A stretch of 64,000 nt of DNA from Endomychus coccineus (taxonomy: Eukaryota > Arthropoda > Insecta > Coleoptera > Endomychidae). This document shows positions 1 through 13,240 of this stretch, piece after piece (position 1 is the first letter of the stretch; every line of letters begins with the position of its first letter). The stretch is from the NCBI GenBank assembly GCA_958510875.1, contig OY294069.1, positions 182,387,112 through 182,451,111 of the forward strand, written 5' to 3'. Under the pieces are notes generated by a model, which saw nothing but the letters and a program-made list of their open reading frames with translations, was not told where the DNA came from and made no database searches. A program made the translations under genes and the position numbers.

Positions 1-960
1 ACACATTAATGCTTTAAGTATATAAATTAAGAATCCGCTGCTGAGCAATATTCTTATTTGCCCTATAAACATATCGAATCACAGTCTGTAATACGACTAA
101 AGATCTGAACTAAAAATATAACGTTCTGATGATGGTCGTGAGACCGAAACGTACGTAAAGACGAAAATAATAAGCATATGTGTGAATTATCTCCCGGGAA
201 TTTTATACATAATTGATACCTGGGTCAAGAATCATTATTAAATAAACACCTTCATTCTCATAAAAACACTGATTGGTCCTCTGTAAAATCTATCAAACAT
301 AAGATAAATACCAACAATTTAGTTCTTACGAAAGCCGTTAAATCTAATGCAACTGTTATCCCAGATAAAATAGATTATGGCGATAAAATGAATACATTTG
401 TTTCATCAGATTTGACTCAAATCAAGAGAGACCCTACAAACCAATTCCAGTTAAAAACAACTTGTAGAAAATAGTAATCCATTTTCTCCTAAACTTTACG
501 GACTCATAAAAAATCACAAACAAAATGCTCCTAATTTTCAAAAATATAAGTAACTCCAAGCCTAAGTATGCAGTAAAAAACCCATTGGAACTTTCAAAGT
601 CAATAAATAGATTAAATTCCCTTAAAAATGTAATTTTGGTATCTTTCGGTTTCAAATATGTTTTCAAATATTCCACCAATGAACGTAACATTTTGATATC
701 AAAAATTCTGAAAAAATCACATACAAATTCCGTATTAAAATCCGAGATAGAACCAAGCTTTTGATATTTACCTTAGCCAAAGTTATTGTCAATTTAATAA
801 CGAGTTTTTCACACAAATTAAAGGAATAGCTATGGGATCCCCATTAAGTTATCTTTTACCAGATATTTTCATGTCTTATATTGAAGAAATTATAATGAGT
901 TTCACTCTAGCTAAAAACATATTCATATCATAATCTTTATCATCTGAAATTACTGTGGGT
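1..960 (+). pseudogene. Penelope-like element fragment A (ribozyme region plus broken RT)
   Basis: A hammerhead-like motif at 120-163 is followed by decayed PLE reverse-transcriptase coding sequence. Around 320-440 the frame reads like the PLE N-terminal block (KSNATVI..., then YGDKMNTFVSSDLTQIKRDPTNQFQ). Around 800-890 it reads IKGIAMGSPLSYLLPDIFMSYIE, the RT segment that in PLEs precedes the catalytic motif. Stops and frameshifts break it and no long frame survives. Ribozyme upstream of the ORF matches the arrangement known for PLE pseudo-LTRs. Runs off the left edge. Confidence 0.75.
120..163 (+). ncRNA. Hammerhead-ribozyme-like motif in PLE copy A
   Basis: Core CTGATGA (126-132), stem II GGTC-GTGA-GACC (134-145), GAAA (146-149), palindromic mini stem III CGTACG (150-155), UA cleavage dinucleotide (156-157), then AAGACG. 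One unpaired T sits between CTGATGA and stem II. Stem I is imperfect: the upstream strand has CGTT where the second copy has CGTCTT. PLEs are known to carry minimal type I hammerheads. Activity is untested. Confidence 0.6.
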
Positions 961-1515
961 AAATGTAGATATACCGGGTGTTCCATGTATATTCATTGTA
1001 AAAATAAGTTGGAAGTTTGGAGGTTACATGTATGAGGCATCAGGAAAGACATCATTAGGAAAGAGTTTCACAACTTCCAGATTATCAGTTTGAAATCACT
1101 GGTATCTAAATAAGAATCTCGATCTACCTCATTTTATTGTAGTGTCTGTAACGATAGCCAATCTATATTTCATGCTAAATCCACATAACTTTTATATGCA
1201 ATGGGAACATTCAAATAGGATATAATAGGTATTTAATTTACATAAATAATACATTTTAAACATGAATTTAATAATTGTCCGTTTATAATCTAACAAACTA
1301 GATAATACAATGATATTTTATCATAATTCATTTTCACACGCTACCCATGCATGGTTTTCTGTACATTTTCATTGAATTATAATTCAAAAGACGACAGTAG
1401 GAACAATTTAATTATTCCTCCATTATTTTTCTAAATTACATGGAACATAACAATGCAATGTTTGATAAATAAAGAAATAAAGCTTTCAAACAGTCAACAT
1501 TAATTAACTTTTATC
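961..1515. other. AT-rich, no feature recognised
   Basis: No open frame, repeat arm or RNA signal that I can support between the PLE fragment and the foldback element. Confidence 0.4.
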
Positions 1516-4500
1516 CAGAGTAGTAGGTCGAGTCAAAAATGTACAAACCTAGGAAAAATGGAGATACAAATTTATTTTTCCTGAAACTTTTTGCAATGTC
1601 TTAAGTTAGCCCTACAAAACATAATGCGCCCAGTGAGATATGGGGCGAATGCCCCCTTCCCCCTAATAAACAATAAATGAACAATTTAATAAACAAATTG
1701 AATAACTCGAAAACAGTTGGTGCTTTTTTGACCAAAATCACAACTAGGAGTTGCTTTGAGTCGCTGATTACAAACATGAGGTCATGAATACCAAATTGTT
1801 GATCGCGCTGGAGTAAAACCGGAAGTAGTGCTAATTGGGATCAGTTTATTCATAATAAATTGAATAACTCCAAAAGTATTGGTGCTTTTTTAGCCAAAAT
1901 CACACCTAGTAAGTTGTTTGGGTCGCTTATTACGAATATGAAGTCAAAAATACCAAATTGTATATGCCGCCCTGGTAAAACCGGAAGTAGCACTCATTGG
2001 GTTCAATTTGTATATAACAAATTGAATAACTCGATAACTATTTCTTATTTTTCTCAAAAATCGGGGGTTTTTGGGGTTGCCGATTACGAATTCAATGTAA
2101 AAAAATGCATATCATAGATGGCGCTCGCGTAGAAGCACTAGTTTCAAAAAGGTTTATATGTAGTAAGTAGATATATTCGTCATTTATTAGTGAAAATTGA
2201 AGCTCTGCGGTTTTCAACTTCACTGATTATGAATATAAACTCAAAAAATTGCGAATCATAGATATAAGACATAAATTAGTAAAAAAGTTATTTTATGGAA
2301 AAACGTTATATAAAAATGACATTATGACATCAATATTTTATGGAAACATGACGTAAGCTATAATAAATATGCTGTAATAGAAATGTAACTCGTAGATGAT
2401 AATCATCTGAAACATATGTTTCGAAAATCGGTCTAGTTAAGAATTTTATTTTTTATTTTCAAAATTTCCTCTGTTGTAGAACATACATACAGTGTATGAG
2501 ATCTCTATGCTATAGAATGTGTATACTAATTCAAGTGGACGTATTTTACTATGATATAGATGATTCCTCTTCACTACATATCATTCTTTGTGCATAGGTA
2601 TAATATTAGTATACTCAGGAATATATATTTTTATTACTTTATCTTTGAAAATATAAAATAACGACACAACGTATACCTGGGTATGTTTTAAACGGATTGT
2701 AGTATACATGCGGTATTGTTTAGAATTTGGAGATGCTTAAAAGAAACAGTTATTTTCAGGTACATCATTTTTTCAATATTGAAAATATGTTCCGTGGCAT
2801 GGTCAAACTACTATCAAACATCCTATGTAGTTGTTAGTCGATTTTAGAAGCCAGTATTGGAACGACATAAATTTTATTAACTGAAAAATGTCAGCTCTAT
2901 ATTTATTTATACAAATATTTGATGTAATATCTATCATAGCAAGTAAAGTGTTTGAAAATTTAATGTGCAGTGACGATAGTGTTTTTCTCTATGTATCAAT
3001 CAGAACGTTATTTTTGAATACTCGTTTCGAAATAGAAATTGCACATCACACTAGATGTTTCAACAGTTTACTTACATTAATGTCAATACATGTAATCTTT
3101 AATAGAATCCTTGTTTTGAAATAGATCAAAACACTCCGCAATAGATTTTTCGGAAGCAACGCTTACGATCACACACAAGATTTTGATAAGTTTGATGTTA
3201 TATTATAAATAATATTTTATTTTTTAATCAGCGTAGCGAGCAGTACATTTTTCTTTGGGATAATTTCTTTTGAGAAAACAACACTAGATTTTTTCACAGT
3301 TGAAGAAAGTATATATAAAAAAAAAATAACTAGATAGATTATTTATTGAGAAACAGGTTTCAAAGTGTCACTGTACATTAAATTTTCAAACACTTTACTT
3401 TACTTTGGTATGATAGATATTACATCAAATATTTATATAAATAAATATAGAGCAACCATTTTTCAGTTAATAAAATATATGTCGTTCCAATACTGGCTTC
3501 TAAAAGCGATTGACAACTACATGAGATGTTTGATAGAACTTTGACCATGCCACGGAACATATTTTTAATATTGAAAAAACGATGTAGGTACCTGAAAATA
3601 ACTGTTTCCTTTGAATATCTCCAAATTCTAAACAATACCGCAGGTTTACTAAAATCCGTTTAAAATAGAGATCTCCTAAACTATATGTATGATCCACAAC
3701 CGAGAAAATCTTTAAAAAAAAATTAAATTCCTAACTAGGTTAATTTTCGAAACTTATGTTACTAAATGACCATCATCAATGAGTTACATTTCTATTACAG
3801 CATATTTGTTATATCTTACGTGATATTTTCTTGAAATATTGATGTCATAGTGTCATTTTTATATAACTTAACGTTCTTCCATAAAATAACCGATATTTCA
3901 CTAATTTAGTAGCGTCATCTATGACTTGCAATTTTTTCAGTTTATATCCATAATCGGTAAAGTTAAAAACCCCAGAACTTCTATTTTCACTAATAAATAA
4001 CGAATACGTGTTTTGTTAAATATACATGTTTTTGAAACTAGTGCTTCTACGCGAGCGCCATTTATGATATGCTTTTTACATTAAATTCATAATCAGCAAC
4101 CCCAAAAATCTCCGACGTGTGATTTTTGATAAGAAATCACAAATAGTCATCGAGTTATTCAATTTGTTATATAATAATTGAACCCAATGAACGCTGCTTC
4201 CAGTTTTACCCGAGAGCCATCTACATTTTAGTATTTTTGACTTCATATTCGTAATCATCGACCCAAAAAACTTTCTAGGTGTGGTTTTGGTCAAAAAAAC
4301 ACCAATAGTTTTGTAGTTATTCAATTTGTTATGTAAAAATTTAACCCAATAAGCGCTACTTCCTGTTTTACCCCCAGCGCCATCTACAATTTGGCATTTT
4401 TGACTGCATATTCGTACTCAGCACCCAAACAACTTCCTGGGTGTGATTTTGCCCAAAAAAACATCAACAGTTTTCGAGTTATTCAATTTGCTTAATAAAT

Positions 4501-4677
4501 TGTTTATTTATTAATTATTTGGGGGAAGAGAACATTTGCCCCATATCTCACTGGGTGCATTATGTTATGTAGGGCTAACTTAAGACGTTGGGAAAGGTTT
4601 CAGGAAAAAAATATTTTATCTCAATTTTTCATTATTGGACCGTTTTTTGTACATTTTTGACTTGACTAAGTACTACT
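1516..4677. repeat. 3.2 kb foldback (palindromic) element
   Basis: Two long inverted arms, about 1516-2985 and 3370-4677, surround a 0.4 kb core. Matching landmarks: GTCAAAAATGTAC near 1534 with its complement near 4650, the ATATGGGGC block near 1637 with its complement near 4540, and the TTCCGTGGCATGGTCAAA block near 2790 with its complement near 3540. Several units inside each arm repeat a phrase like GGTCGCTTATTACGAATATG. No transposase frame was found. Short open frames inside are repeat artefacts. Family is unknown; no clear target duplication was seen. Confidence 0.75.
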
Positions 4678-5619
4678 TGAATCAAAATCAACATCCTATA
4701 TCTAACGAAATGGTTCAACAATATCTATCGTAAAATATATTTGTAGATATATAATTTATTCATGAATGATTTGAGTTTACATCCAAGTAAAAAAACAAAA
4801 GATCATTACACGTGTCAGTATTGGAATCTGTTTGCCGGATTGACTGAGTAATTAACCGACCATTTTGTACTTTCCGACAATAACATAACAATTGCTTTAT
4901 TACTGTTAAAATAAACCAATCATTAACACACATACACACATGACCATATAAAATTGTCCGCCAATACCACGAATGAAAAAGCTAACTCCGAAACGATAAC
5001 ATAGACGAGCCGTTCAAATTTCAAGAAATGATTAATAATTTGTGCCACATCCTTCACTGAGGGGAATCCATTGTAATGAATAAACCACCATCATTTGAAT
5101 GAATCGGCTTATTTGATATGTTCTTATCTAACTCAAATTTCCTGAAATAGTGCATAACAAAACCATTCTTTCTTTTCATTTAACTAGTTACGTAATATGG
5201 AAATTTCATAATCACTTTCTTTTGGAAATTCCGTCTAGTCGTCATTAACAACTTCTAATCACTCAGTACAGGAGAATAATACAATCGCATTCGTATCTTC
5301 AGGATTAGGTAGTAGTTGGAAAGAAGGCCGGTATGTCCGTCCTCCCTGGCTGGAATTCACAATTCCATTACAAATCTAATGTTCAAACATAAAAAATAGA
5401 TAGAGACAAATTGCCCGGAACCGTTTTTTCAATAACTTGATATCCTAAATTAACCGTAATCCATAAATCACCAACTTCCCTCACTCGTAGGAACCTAAAA
5501 TATATTGCAAATGATTAGAAACGGATAAAGACGTAGAAATACGTCAAATTATACTCTATATCATTGAAAGTTTATTCGAATTGATAACACATGTGTTTCA
5601 CTCTATGTTGGAAATGAAG

Positions 5620-5960
5620 ATAATCAAACAGAACACTCTGGGAAAGTTGAAATTATACAAGTTGAAGTTTACTATTTAATTTGTTTAAATGATTATTTTC
5701 TACTTGTAAACTATAACCTGTACAATTTCAACTTCCCCAGAGTATTCTGCTTGTACGTTATATGTTTCATTATCATTTTTATAAGTTCTTGATCTTTTAT
5801 TCTCATTTCAAGATGACTATTCAATTTGTTTAAATGATTATTTTCTATAAAATACAAGCAGAATTCTCTGGTAAGTTGAAATTGTACTGGTTGCAGTTTA
5901 CAAGAGGAAAATAATAATTTAAACAAATTAAATCATCATCTTGAAATGAGAATAAAAGAT
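5620..5960. repeat. Compound short inverted repeats
   Basis: The phrases CTCTGGGAAAGTTGAAATT, AATTTGTTTAAATGATTATT and TCATTTCAAGATGA recur in both orientations within 340 bp, giving nested hairpins. No coding content. The sequence from 4678 to 5619 and from 5961 to 6261 holds nothing else I can support. Confidence 0.5.
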
Positions 5961-6261
5961 CAATAACTTATAAAAATAAAATTATTAAATGAAGATTCAT
6001 CCCGTTCAATTCAATAAACATGCATTGAAAATCGGAATTTAAACCATCAGGGAGCCACATTTCTGCTATAGCATTCTGCAGGTACTAGTACTAGTACTTC
6101 AGAATACAGAGGAGAAGAATGTGGAGAAAAGTAAATAACACTGAACAATGTTATACAGATATTATGAAAAATAAGCCAAATATTGATCATTTGATCATGT
6201 TCCATACAGGTGAAAACAAAAGTCGGTAATTGGGTCACATGAAACTTCTTCGGAAGTAAAG

Positions 6262-6510
6262 TCAGCAGTAAAACACGGTTACTTAAATGTCGGGTGTGTT
6301 AAAAAAAATAACGGGCATTTTTGGTTCTTGAAAAAATTCATTTGTTCGTTTACAACAATGTTATCCCTTTCAAAATAGTCCCCATGAGATATTGTACACT
6401 TCTCCCAGGGCTTCTCCCAGTCCCTAAAACACTTCTGGAATTCGATCTTTGGGCACAAAGAAAAGTCACATGGAATCATGTCTGGCGAATATGAAGGCTC
6501 AGGCATAATT
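6262..6510 (-). pseudogene. mariner-type transposase C-terminal remnant
   Basis: The minus-strand frame at 6506-6279 starts PEPSYSPDMIPCDFSL, matching the mariner PPYSPDLAPCDFFLF block, and then jumps to FRDWEKPWEKCTISHGDYFERDNI, matching the C-terminal W..C...GDYFEGD block. The stretch normally between these blocks is missing, so the copy has an internal deletion as well as truncation. Not functional. Confidence 0.7.
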
Positions 6511-6689
6511 ACAACAAAGGAATAGTTGTAGTCTTATTTCAAAGAATATAGGATAACTTTTTTGACACAGAATTTTAACAATTTTCTTTTCATAAATTTT
6601 AAAAAATAAGTTATTTCAGTGTACATTATGGTTGTAATATTCATGTGCAGCATGCAGTGGACATTTATCATCCTTTTATATCTTATATT

Positions 6690-6760
6690 TGACATGTTCG
6701 TTACCCATTGAGGATTTTTCTTTCGAATAAAGCCGGCTATCTATCTATCTACCTATTATT
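6690..6760 (+). repeat. Probable LINE 3' end with short tandem tail
   Basis: GAATAAAGCCGGCTATC runs into a (TATC)n tract, the form in which several insect non-LTR elements end. No coding part remains. Family not assigned. Confidence 0.4.
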
Positions 6761-8560
6761 ATAATATTAAATTCAACTTATTTCTTATTTGCTTCATGTT
6801 CCATGTAACATTACAAAAAAGGAAAATTTATACTGCGGCAGATACTTTGAAAAAATAGGCTTAATGCTCAAGTTATAAGAATTTCTAATACATCTATATT
6901 ATATTGCAACATTAGAGGAAACAGATTATGTAATGTTACATATTTATTGGTTTCTAATTCAAACATATCTGAATGCTTGCTATACCAAACATTCTTAAAC
7001 TATATGTGAAGAATGTTAGGAAAATAACTATATAATATAGAAGCTACAGCAATTTGGAAATATTTATTGGATGCTGATATAGATAAAATAAAAATATTAT
7101 ACCACACCAAATAATTCAGTAACTTCAATTTAGGAATCATCGATGTGTTGTAATACACGTGGACACTGTAAATTGTAAAAGTTTCCTGTGAAACAATACA
7201 ATTATGTCATTTACATAATGACAGAATGATGGAGGAATTTCCAAATAAAATTAACTTGATGGACCATTAGACTATCAATGTTTATGTTATTCTCATCTCA
7301 GGAAATGATGACCCCATACGGCTAATCCTTCCTTATTTGGGAAGAGCAAGCAATTAAGACGAATTGGGTATTTCCATTTTATTCGCAGGACGAGGAATAT
7401 ATTCTGAATTAAGGTAATACATGAAAGTGATCATTTCAATTGAAATGAATCAATGGATTAACAATATTTCACATTAATAGATAAAATTTAAAAAAATAAG
7501 ATTCAAAACATTTTTCTCAGCCTGTGTTTAAAGTCGACTTCACTCTCCATATAATATATCCGATAAAATGCTAGAAAATTCGCATCCTGAAGGATTCCAT
7601 TCTAATAAAACTGATTGATATGAACGTTGTGAAATTAATAATTCTCATATGAGGCTAAAGACCAGACGTTTCAGTTTGTCATCAGTCTATACTCTATAGC
7701 ATCTTGGTAGGGCTCATGCAGATCACTTCCTCATCGAAGGAATATTACTTTGCATTTCGATCGTAAAAAATAACGCGCCTCTACTGTTTTTTTTTGCTTA
7801 GGGTCTTGTCAATACTTTGAGACTGAAGAACCGAAGAAATACGGTTTAAATCTGGTATGTTTTAGGGACTTTGACCTATCCGGGGTCGAGATGGCCTTAT
7901 ATTTTATTTGACAGATTAAAAATCCAGGAACCTAAGAGTATACACTACATTGATTACGTTTTCGTTTCTATGGTGATCTTAGTTCTAAGTAATGTATATA
8001 ATAGAAAATTCATAACATTCTGTGTATACATAAAATGATTTAGGTATCAATTGCATAATCAAATGAACAGTTTCTAATTTTGATGCTTGTGAGAAGTGGT
8101 CAAGCTCTATTTTACGATGATAAATCCAAAAATATTCAATACGTATTAAACTATTGTGTAAATATTTATTTTAAGACCCACTTAGAGGACGAAACATATA
8201 CAACGTTGCAGTATAGGACGGGCAATGATTTTCACTGGGAAAAACCCCATTCACAAATCCACGTTATCTGAGAAAAATATGTATACCTACTGAAGCTTAT
8301 CTACAGTCTAGTCGAAATGTCGTATTTTATCATCTTTCCACTTGAGCAAACAGTAATAAATCTGTGATGAAAATAAATCGTAATAAAACATTTCGTAATT
8401 TTACGTATTTGTTCACATTAAGAGAGTTGACTCTCTGAAAAATCTTGAATTTAGAGTCTTTAAATTCATTAGCTTTTTAATTTAAAAAATTTGTCGGGAT
8501 ACTTGTGCCATTGTACAGGATGAACCAAATTGAATGTCTTTATAGCGTATCTCTATTAAT
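6761..8560. other. AT-rich stretch, no gene recognised
   Basis: No supported gene. One degenerate ribozyme-like phrase lies on the minus strand near 7652-7676. Sequence near 8415-8515 (AAGAGAGTTGA... TTGTGCCATTGTACA) recurs near 11000-11110 and 12420-12460, so it is a dispersed repeat of unknown type. Confidence 0.35.
7652..7676 (-). ncRNA. Degenerate hammerhead-like core
   Basis: Minus strand reads CTGATGACAAACTGAAACG then TCTGG. The core halves CTGATGA and GAAAC are present but stem II is nearly absent. Possibly a decayed PLE ribozyme; could be chance. Confidence 0.2.
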
Positions 8561-8561
8561 A

Positions 8562-9221
8562 TTATCGCTAGAAAAAACCGACCGCCCATCCTCGAACTTT
8601 TTTGGGGGTTTTGAACCGTGTCATTTGTTTAGGCGCTGTTGCCAAATACTCGATTTTTCAGAATTTCAGCTAACCCTCATAACATGTTTAATGTTGGAGC
8701 TGACGCCATTGAAATAAAACATTATATAGGCACTTTAACTTAGGCGTGTTCCATGTTCAAGTTATGACACAAACTTGTATTTAAAAAAAATATGAACCAT
8801 AGTAGGCTTTGTTTTCGTTGAAAAGAGGATTTTTTGATGGTTTCAACAATATAATGTATTTTTTTTCGTTTATTTTCGAAAATTATCAAGCAAAACATCC
8901 TCTTTTCAACGAAAACAAAGCCTACTATGGTTTATATTTTTTTTTAATACAAGTTTGTGTCATAACTTGAAAATGGAAAACTCTAATAGAATATGCTTAA
9001 GCCAATGGATTGCACGCAAAAAAGTGCCCACGTAATGTTTTACTTACATGACGAGAGCTCCAACATTAAACATGTTACGAGGCTTTGTTGAAATCCTGAA
9101 AAATCGAGTATTAGGCAACAGTGTCCAAACAAATGACACGAGTCAAAATTCATAGGTACCCTCAAATTTGTCTCAAAAAAAGAGCTCGAGGATACGCGGT
9201 CGGTTTTTTTCTAACGCGAAT
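8562..9221. repeat. 0.66 kb palindromic element
   Basis: Arms about 8562-8855 and 8885-9221 are inverted copies: TAGAAAAAACCGACCGC at the left end and its complement at the right; inner arms carry CAACGAAAACAAAGCCTAC and its complement. Centre is an AT-rich loop. Nonautonomous, with no coding capacity. Confidence 0.75.
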
Positions 9222-9260
9222 AAAATAAATGAATAAATATGGCATAATTAATTAATCGCA

Positions 9261-10640
9261 ACATGGTTTTCGTGCAGGCAGATCAACTGAGAGCGCTGCA
9301 TATGCCTTCACAGAGTATGTTTATGATCTGTAGCGGGCATTTGATTGCTTGAACATTGAATTCACATGTACGAAACTCTACTCACTGGTAATACGAGGAC
9401 ACATGTTAGATTGGTTTAGATCTTACTTAATAGCTCGAAAAATAAGTGTGAAGCTGAACGACGTTTCGTCAACTGAGTTTGAGACGAGTGCAGGGGTTCC
9501 CCAGGGATCAGTGTTAAGGCCACTCACATTTCTGTTATTTGTCAATGACCTGCCAGATCATATCATTTTAGGATTGATAATAATGTTTGCAGATGATACG
9601 TCAATAGCTATTTCACCACGGACTTTTGATGAGCTGAGCATTATCACAAATACGATGGCTCTTCAGTTTCACACTTGATGTAAGGCGAATAGTCTTATAC
9701 TAAATGAGGAAAAAACCAAAATTGTAAACATTCTTTCTTTTTTTACATTTCTCTATGAGAACTGTAATTTTCTTATAAATAATGTTATCTTGAAGCCACA
9801 AAAGTGTTTCCAAATTTCTAGGCTTATATTTAGATAATACACTTTCATGGTGTGAACAAGTTGAGCAAGATTGCAAGAAAATTAATGAAAGCTTCTATGC
9901 CATATATTAATTAAAATCAATAATAGACCAAAAATGTCTCATAAATGTTTATTATGCAATGGTATATTGTCATCTTTCTAACAATGTTACTTTGTGGGGG
10001 AAACTCGATGAACCACCAGCGAGTTTTCGTCGCTCAAAAGCAATTGATTAGACTAATGTTCAGCATGGGAAAAAGGGATTCGTGTCGACCTATTTTTGTC
10101 TTAAACAAATTGATGACATTTCCCTGCATCTATATCTATAAATGCCTATTAAAAATAAGAAAAAATTTGGATAACTACAAAACAAACGCCAACTATCAAT
10201 CTTACGAGACTAGGAAGAAGTTAGCATTTGCCATCAAAATACATAATACTTGTAAATATGAAAAAGCCACTTCCTATATATGCATCAAATTCTTTAATCA
10301 TTTGTCTGAAAATATAAGAATTGCGAAAGTCAAGTCATCAGTTAAAACCATGTTTCTCAAGCATGCGTTTTATACTGTGGATGAATACATGAACCAAAAA
10401 AAAACTATTAAATTCTTAGTGTAGGTATCTAAAATGTCCTTAAAAATTGTAGTGTGTCTAAATTGTCGTATCTTTGTTAAAATGTCTATATTTTATCAAT
10501 ACTAGTTTTTGTACCGCATTATAACTTTATAATCTAACTTTATGATTGTAAATGCTACTTTTTATTGTTCAATATAACGTGTCCTATCCATTTACGTAAA
10601 TCGGCTTCTGGATAAATAAAATATTCTATTCTATTCATTG
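9261..10640 (+). pseudogene. 5'-truncated, frameshifted LINE (CR1/jockey-like RT)
   Basis: From 9261 the translation resembles the RT finger block (QHGFRAGRSTESAAYAF), then across a stop FDCLNIEFTCTKLYS and LDWFRSYL. The open frame 9349-9678 has GVPQGSVLRPLTFLLFVNDLP and the catalytic MFADDTSI. After shifts, 9945-10424 covers the C-terminal region. The element ends in ATAAATAAAATATTCTATTC, a short tandem tail. A separate copy of the same 3' end lies inverted near 43,280. Multiple stops make it dead. Confidence 0.8.
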
Positions 10641-13240
10641 AATACTATGGAATAGTAACGCCTAAAGTAGCTAGAATTACTCTAGTCTCTTGTCTGCATT
10701 ACTTTTTAATAAATTGTATTGTTTATATCTTATTTACACGACATTTATGTAATAACGTATGATGATGTAATTTTTGAATCAAAGCTTAACTATAAATTAT
10801 GAATTATTTGAAAAAGAAAGATATGTATTGAGTTTACTTTTATTTTCAAATATATATTGCTTAGATAATTTTGAGAAAAAGTTATAGTCTTGTACTTGTT
10901 TCAAGGTCTTTAGTAAGTTGTAAGAACGTAACGTGCAGAATTCAATTTTTAAATTTAAGTTAATAATATGACATTTCATTTAGATTTGTCCAAATTCCAA
11001 ATTAAGAGAGTTGATTAACTGAAAAATGTTGTAATCAAATATCTATATAGTTTGCAATTCATTTAGAGGTCTTTCAATTCGTCTGCTTTTTAATCAAATT
11101 TATAATTTTTTAAGTAGGATAAAGTCAATTTATTCTAGATTAGATTAGATTAGTCAAGGGTGTCTGCGTCCTTAAAGAGCTATTGTACCCCCTTATAGTA
11201 CTGATGTTCAGTACACCAGTGAGTTATAGTTTTGCGATGAAAGCTAACGTTTTCCCCGGCTCCGGTGGCAAAATTAAAATTGTATTATTTTATGAATCTG
11301 AAACGAAAACAATTCTCTCTAAATGTTGATACGAATGACAAATTTCTTAAGAATATCTCCAAGGGTATCGATGTATGACATATGTTCAAATTATAGAGAA
11401 AATGACGTGTAATTGCCAATTAATTTTGTGATTTGTATGAGTCAATACGAACAATAATTATCAATGAAACACATTATTATTATAGTACATATGATAATGC
11501 CCTACTACTTGTCGTAATTACGGGAAGGCCAAAACCCCAAAATTTCAGATAATAAGTTTATGATTATTATGACGGATAATGAGCGAAATATGTTGCTGCA
11601 TCCTTACTGGGAATTATCCTGCAATCCTACCAATTAGAATTTCCCAATTTAACAGACGCGTCGAACGGAAATTCAGAGATTAACTATGGCCTGGCACACT
11701 TTGATGCAACGAACCCAGATGCTCCTTTTCTGCCATGGGTATATTGACCTCATATAGGGGATGGACCCAATACCTAGCTCTCAGTAACGATCCGAAAATT
11801 GTGCTTGCGACATCGCAGTGTTGTGATAAAATCGTGAACGTAAGTTTTAATCCTCATTATATTACATTTATTATTAATTATTAGGAAATGCTATCGACTT
11901 TAACTTTGCATTGACGTACCTAAATGTATTAATAATTTTTATTTGACGCAATTGAATATTCTTGGTACACTTCAATTTAAATAATCAAGTACCGTTTATT
12001 AATCGATAACATTTCGCGACATGAGTTATGTTATTTGTTGGGGCTGTTTTAATCCCTATTACATTTCATCAGCAACTTCAATGAAAAATAGTAACTTTAA
12101 TTGCGCAGTCACTTCATATTACTTCTTTATGAAAATTCAAAAAACTTTCGTAGGTATTTCTTATTATTAAATTTACTGATTATCAATTAACGAAAAGATT
12201 TAAATGGTTGGTTTCGCCTTGACTTTCATTGTGTTAGTTACACACACGTACAGTGTCTAGTTTTTATATTCTGAATCTTACGATCTTAATTTTTATTAAA
12301 ATAAAATGAAATAAGCTTAAAGCTTTATAGTTGTTCGGTGTATGTTGCTGTGAGTGAATAAAGCCTTATATTTATGTATAAAGATACCTAATACGTGTTA
12401 TAATTTGATAAATATTGGTTCACAAAAAATTTATCGGGATAGTTGTGCCATTGTACATAAGATGTGCTTTTGAAAACATTGTGAGAAAAATGACTACCCC
12501 AAAAATATAACTCCTGTATTAAGTAGACAGGCGTATTACCTAAAAGGTACGTAATTGATCAATTGAAATAATAATTATCTATATATTCAAGAACATAACG
12601 TGCAAAATTTTTTATATCAAGTTAGTAATAAGGCATTCCATTTAGATTAGCAACTAGTATCAAAGAATTTTCACTTACTTCGGGAATAGAAACATTATTT
12701 TGAAGTAGGTATATACGAATAGACTCATGTTTTTGAGAGAAACTGAAATTTATTATCTTTGTCTTATACTCGAGTTGAGAGTCAAATAATTAGCATCGCA
12801 CTAGTCAGTTATTTTATAAAACATATCAGTTGCAATTCCAGATAGATACAAATGCTGACATTTACACATAAATTAACATATTATGTGGAAATGGAACATT
12901 TTTTAAATAAACCATTTTAAAATTCCAATTTGAATAGTAGGACTTTTCTTTCAACATACTGATGATAATAATAATAATATCTTATTTGCAAAAACCGTGA
13001 AATTCATGGTTATGAACATTTATAATAATATACATACTAATTTAAAGAATTTCCTTTTGTTATTAGAGAGTTATTGTAACGCCCGTGTTATTTTGAACGC
13101 ATGTTCATTTGATTCCAAATGTCACGATGTCTTAAATCAAAATACAGGATTTACTCAGTTTATTTAAATGGAGGTGTTTTATTTAAAATCCCGTTATTTT
13201 ACAGATTTGTTTTTATATTTTTTTTGCACTACTGGCTCCC
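10641..13240. other. AT-rich stretch with dispersed-repeat scraps
   Basis: No gene recognised. Contains scraps of the AAGAGAGTTGA / TTGTGCCATTGTACA dispersed repeat (near 11000 and 12435) and an ATTAGATT short tandem near 11135. Nothing else supportable. Confidence 0.35.
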
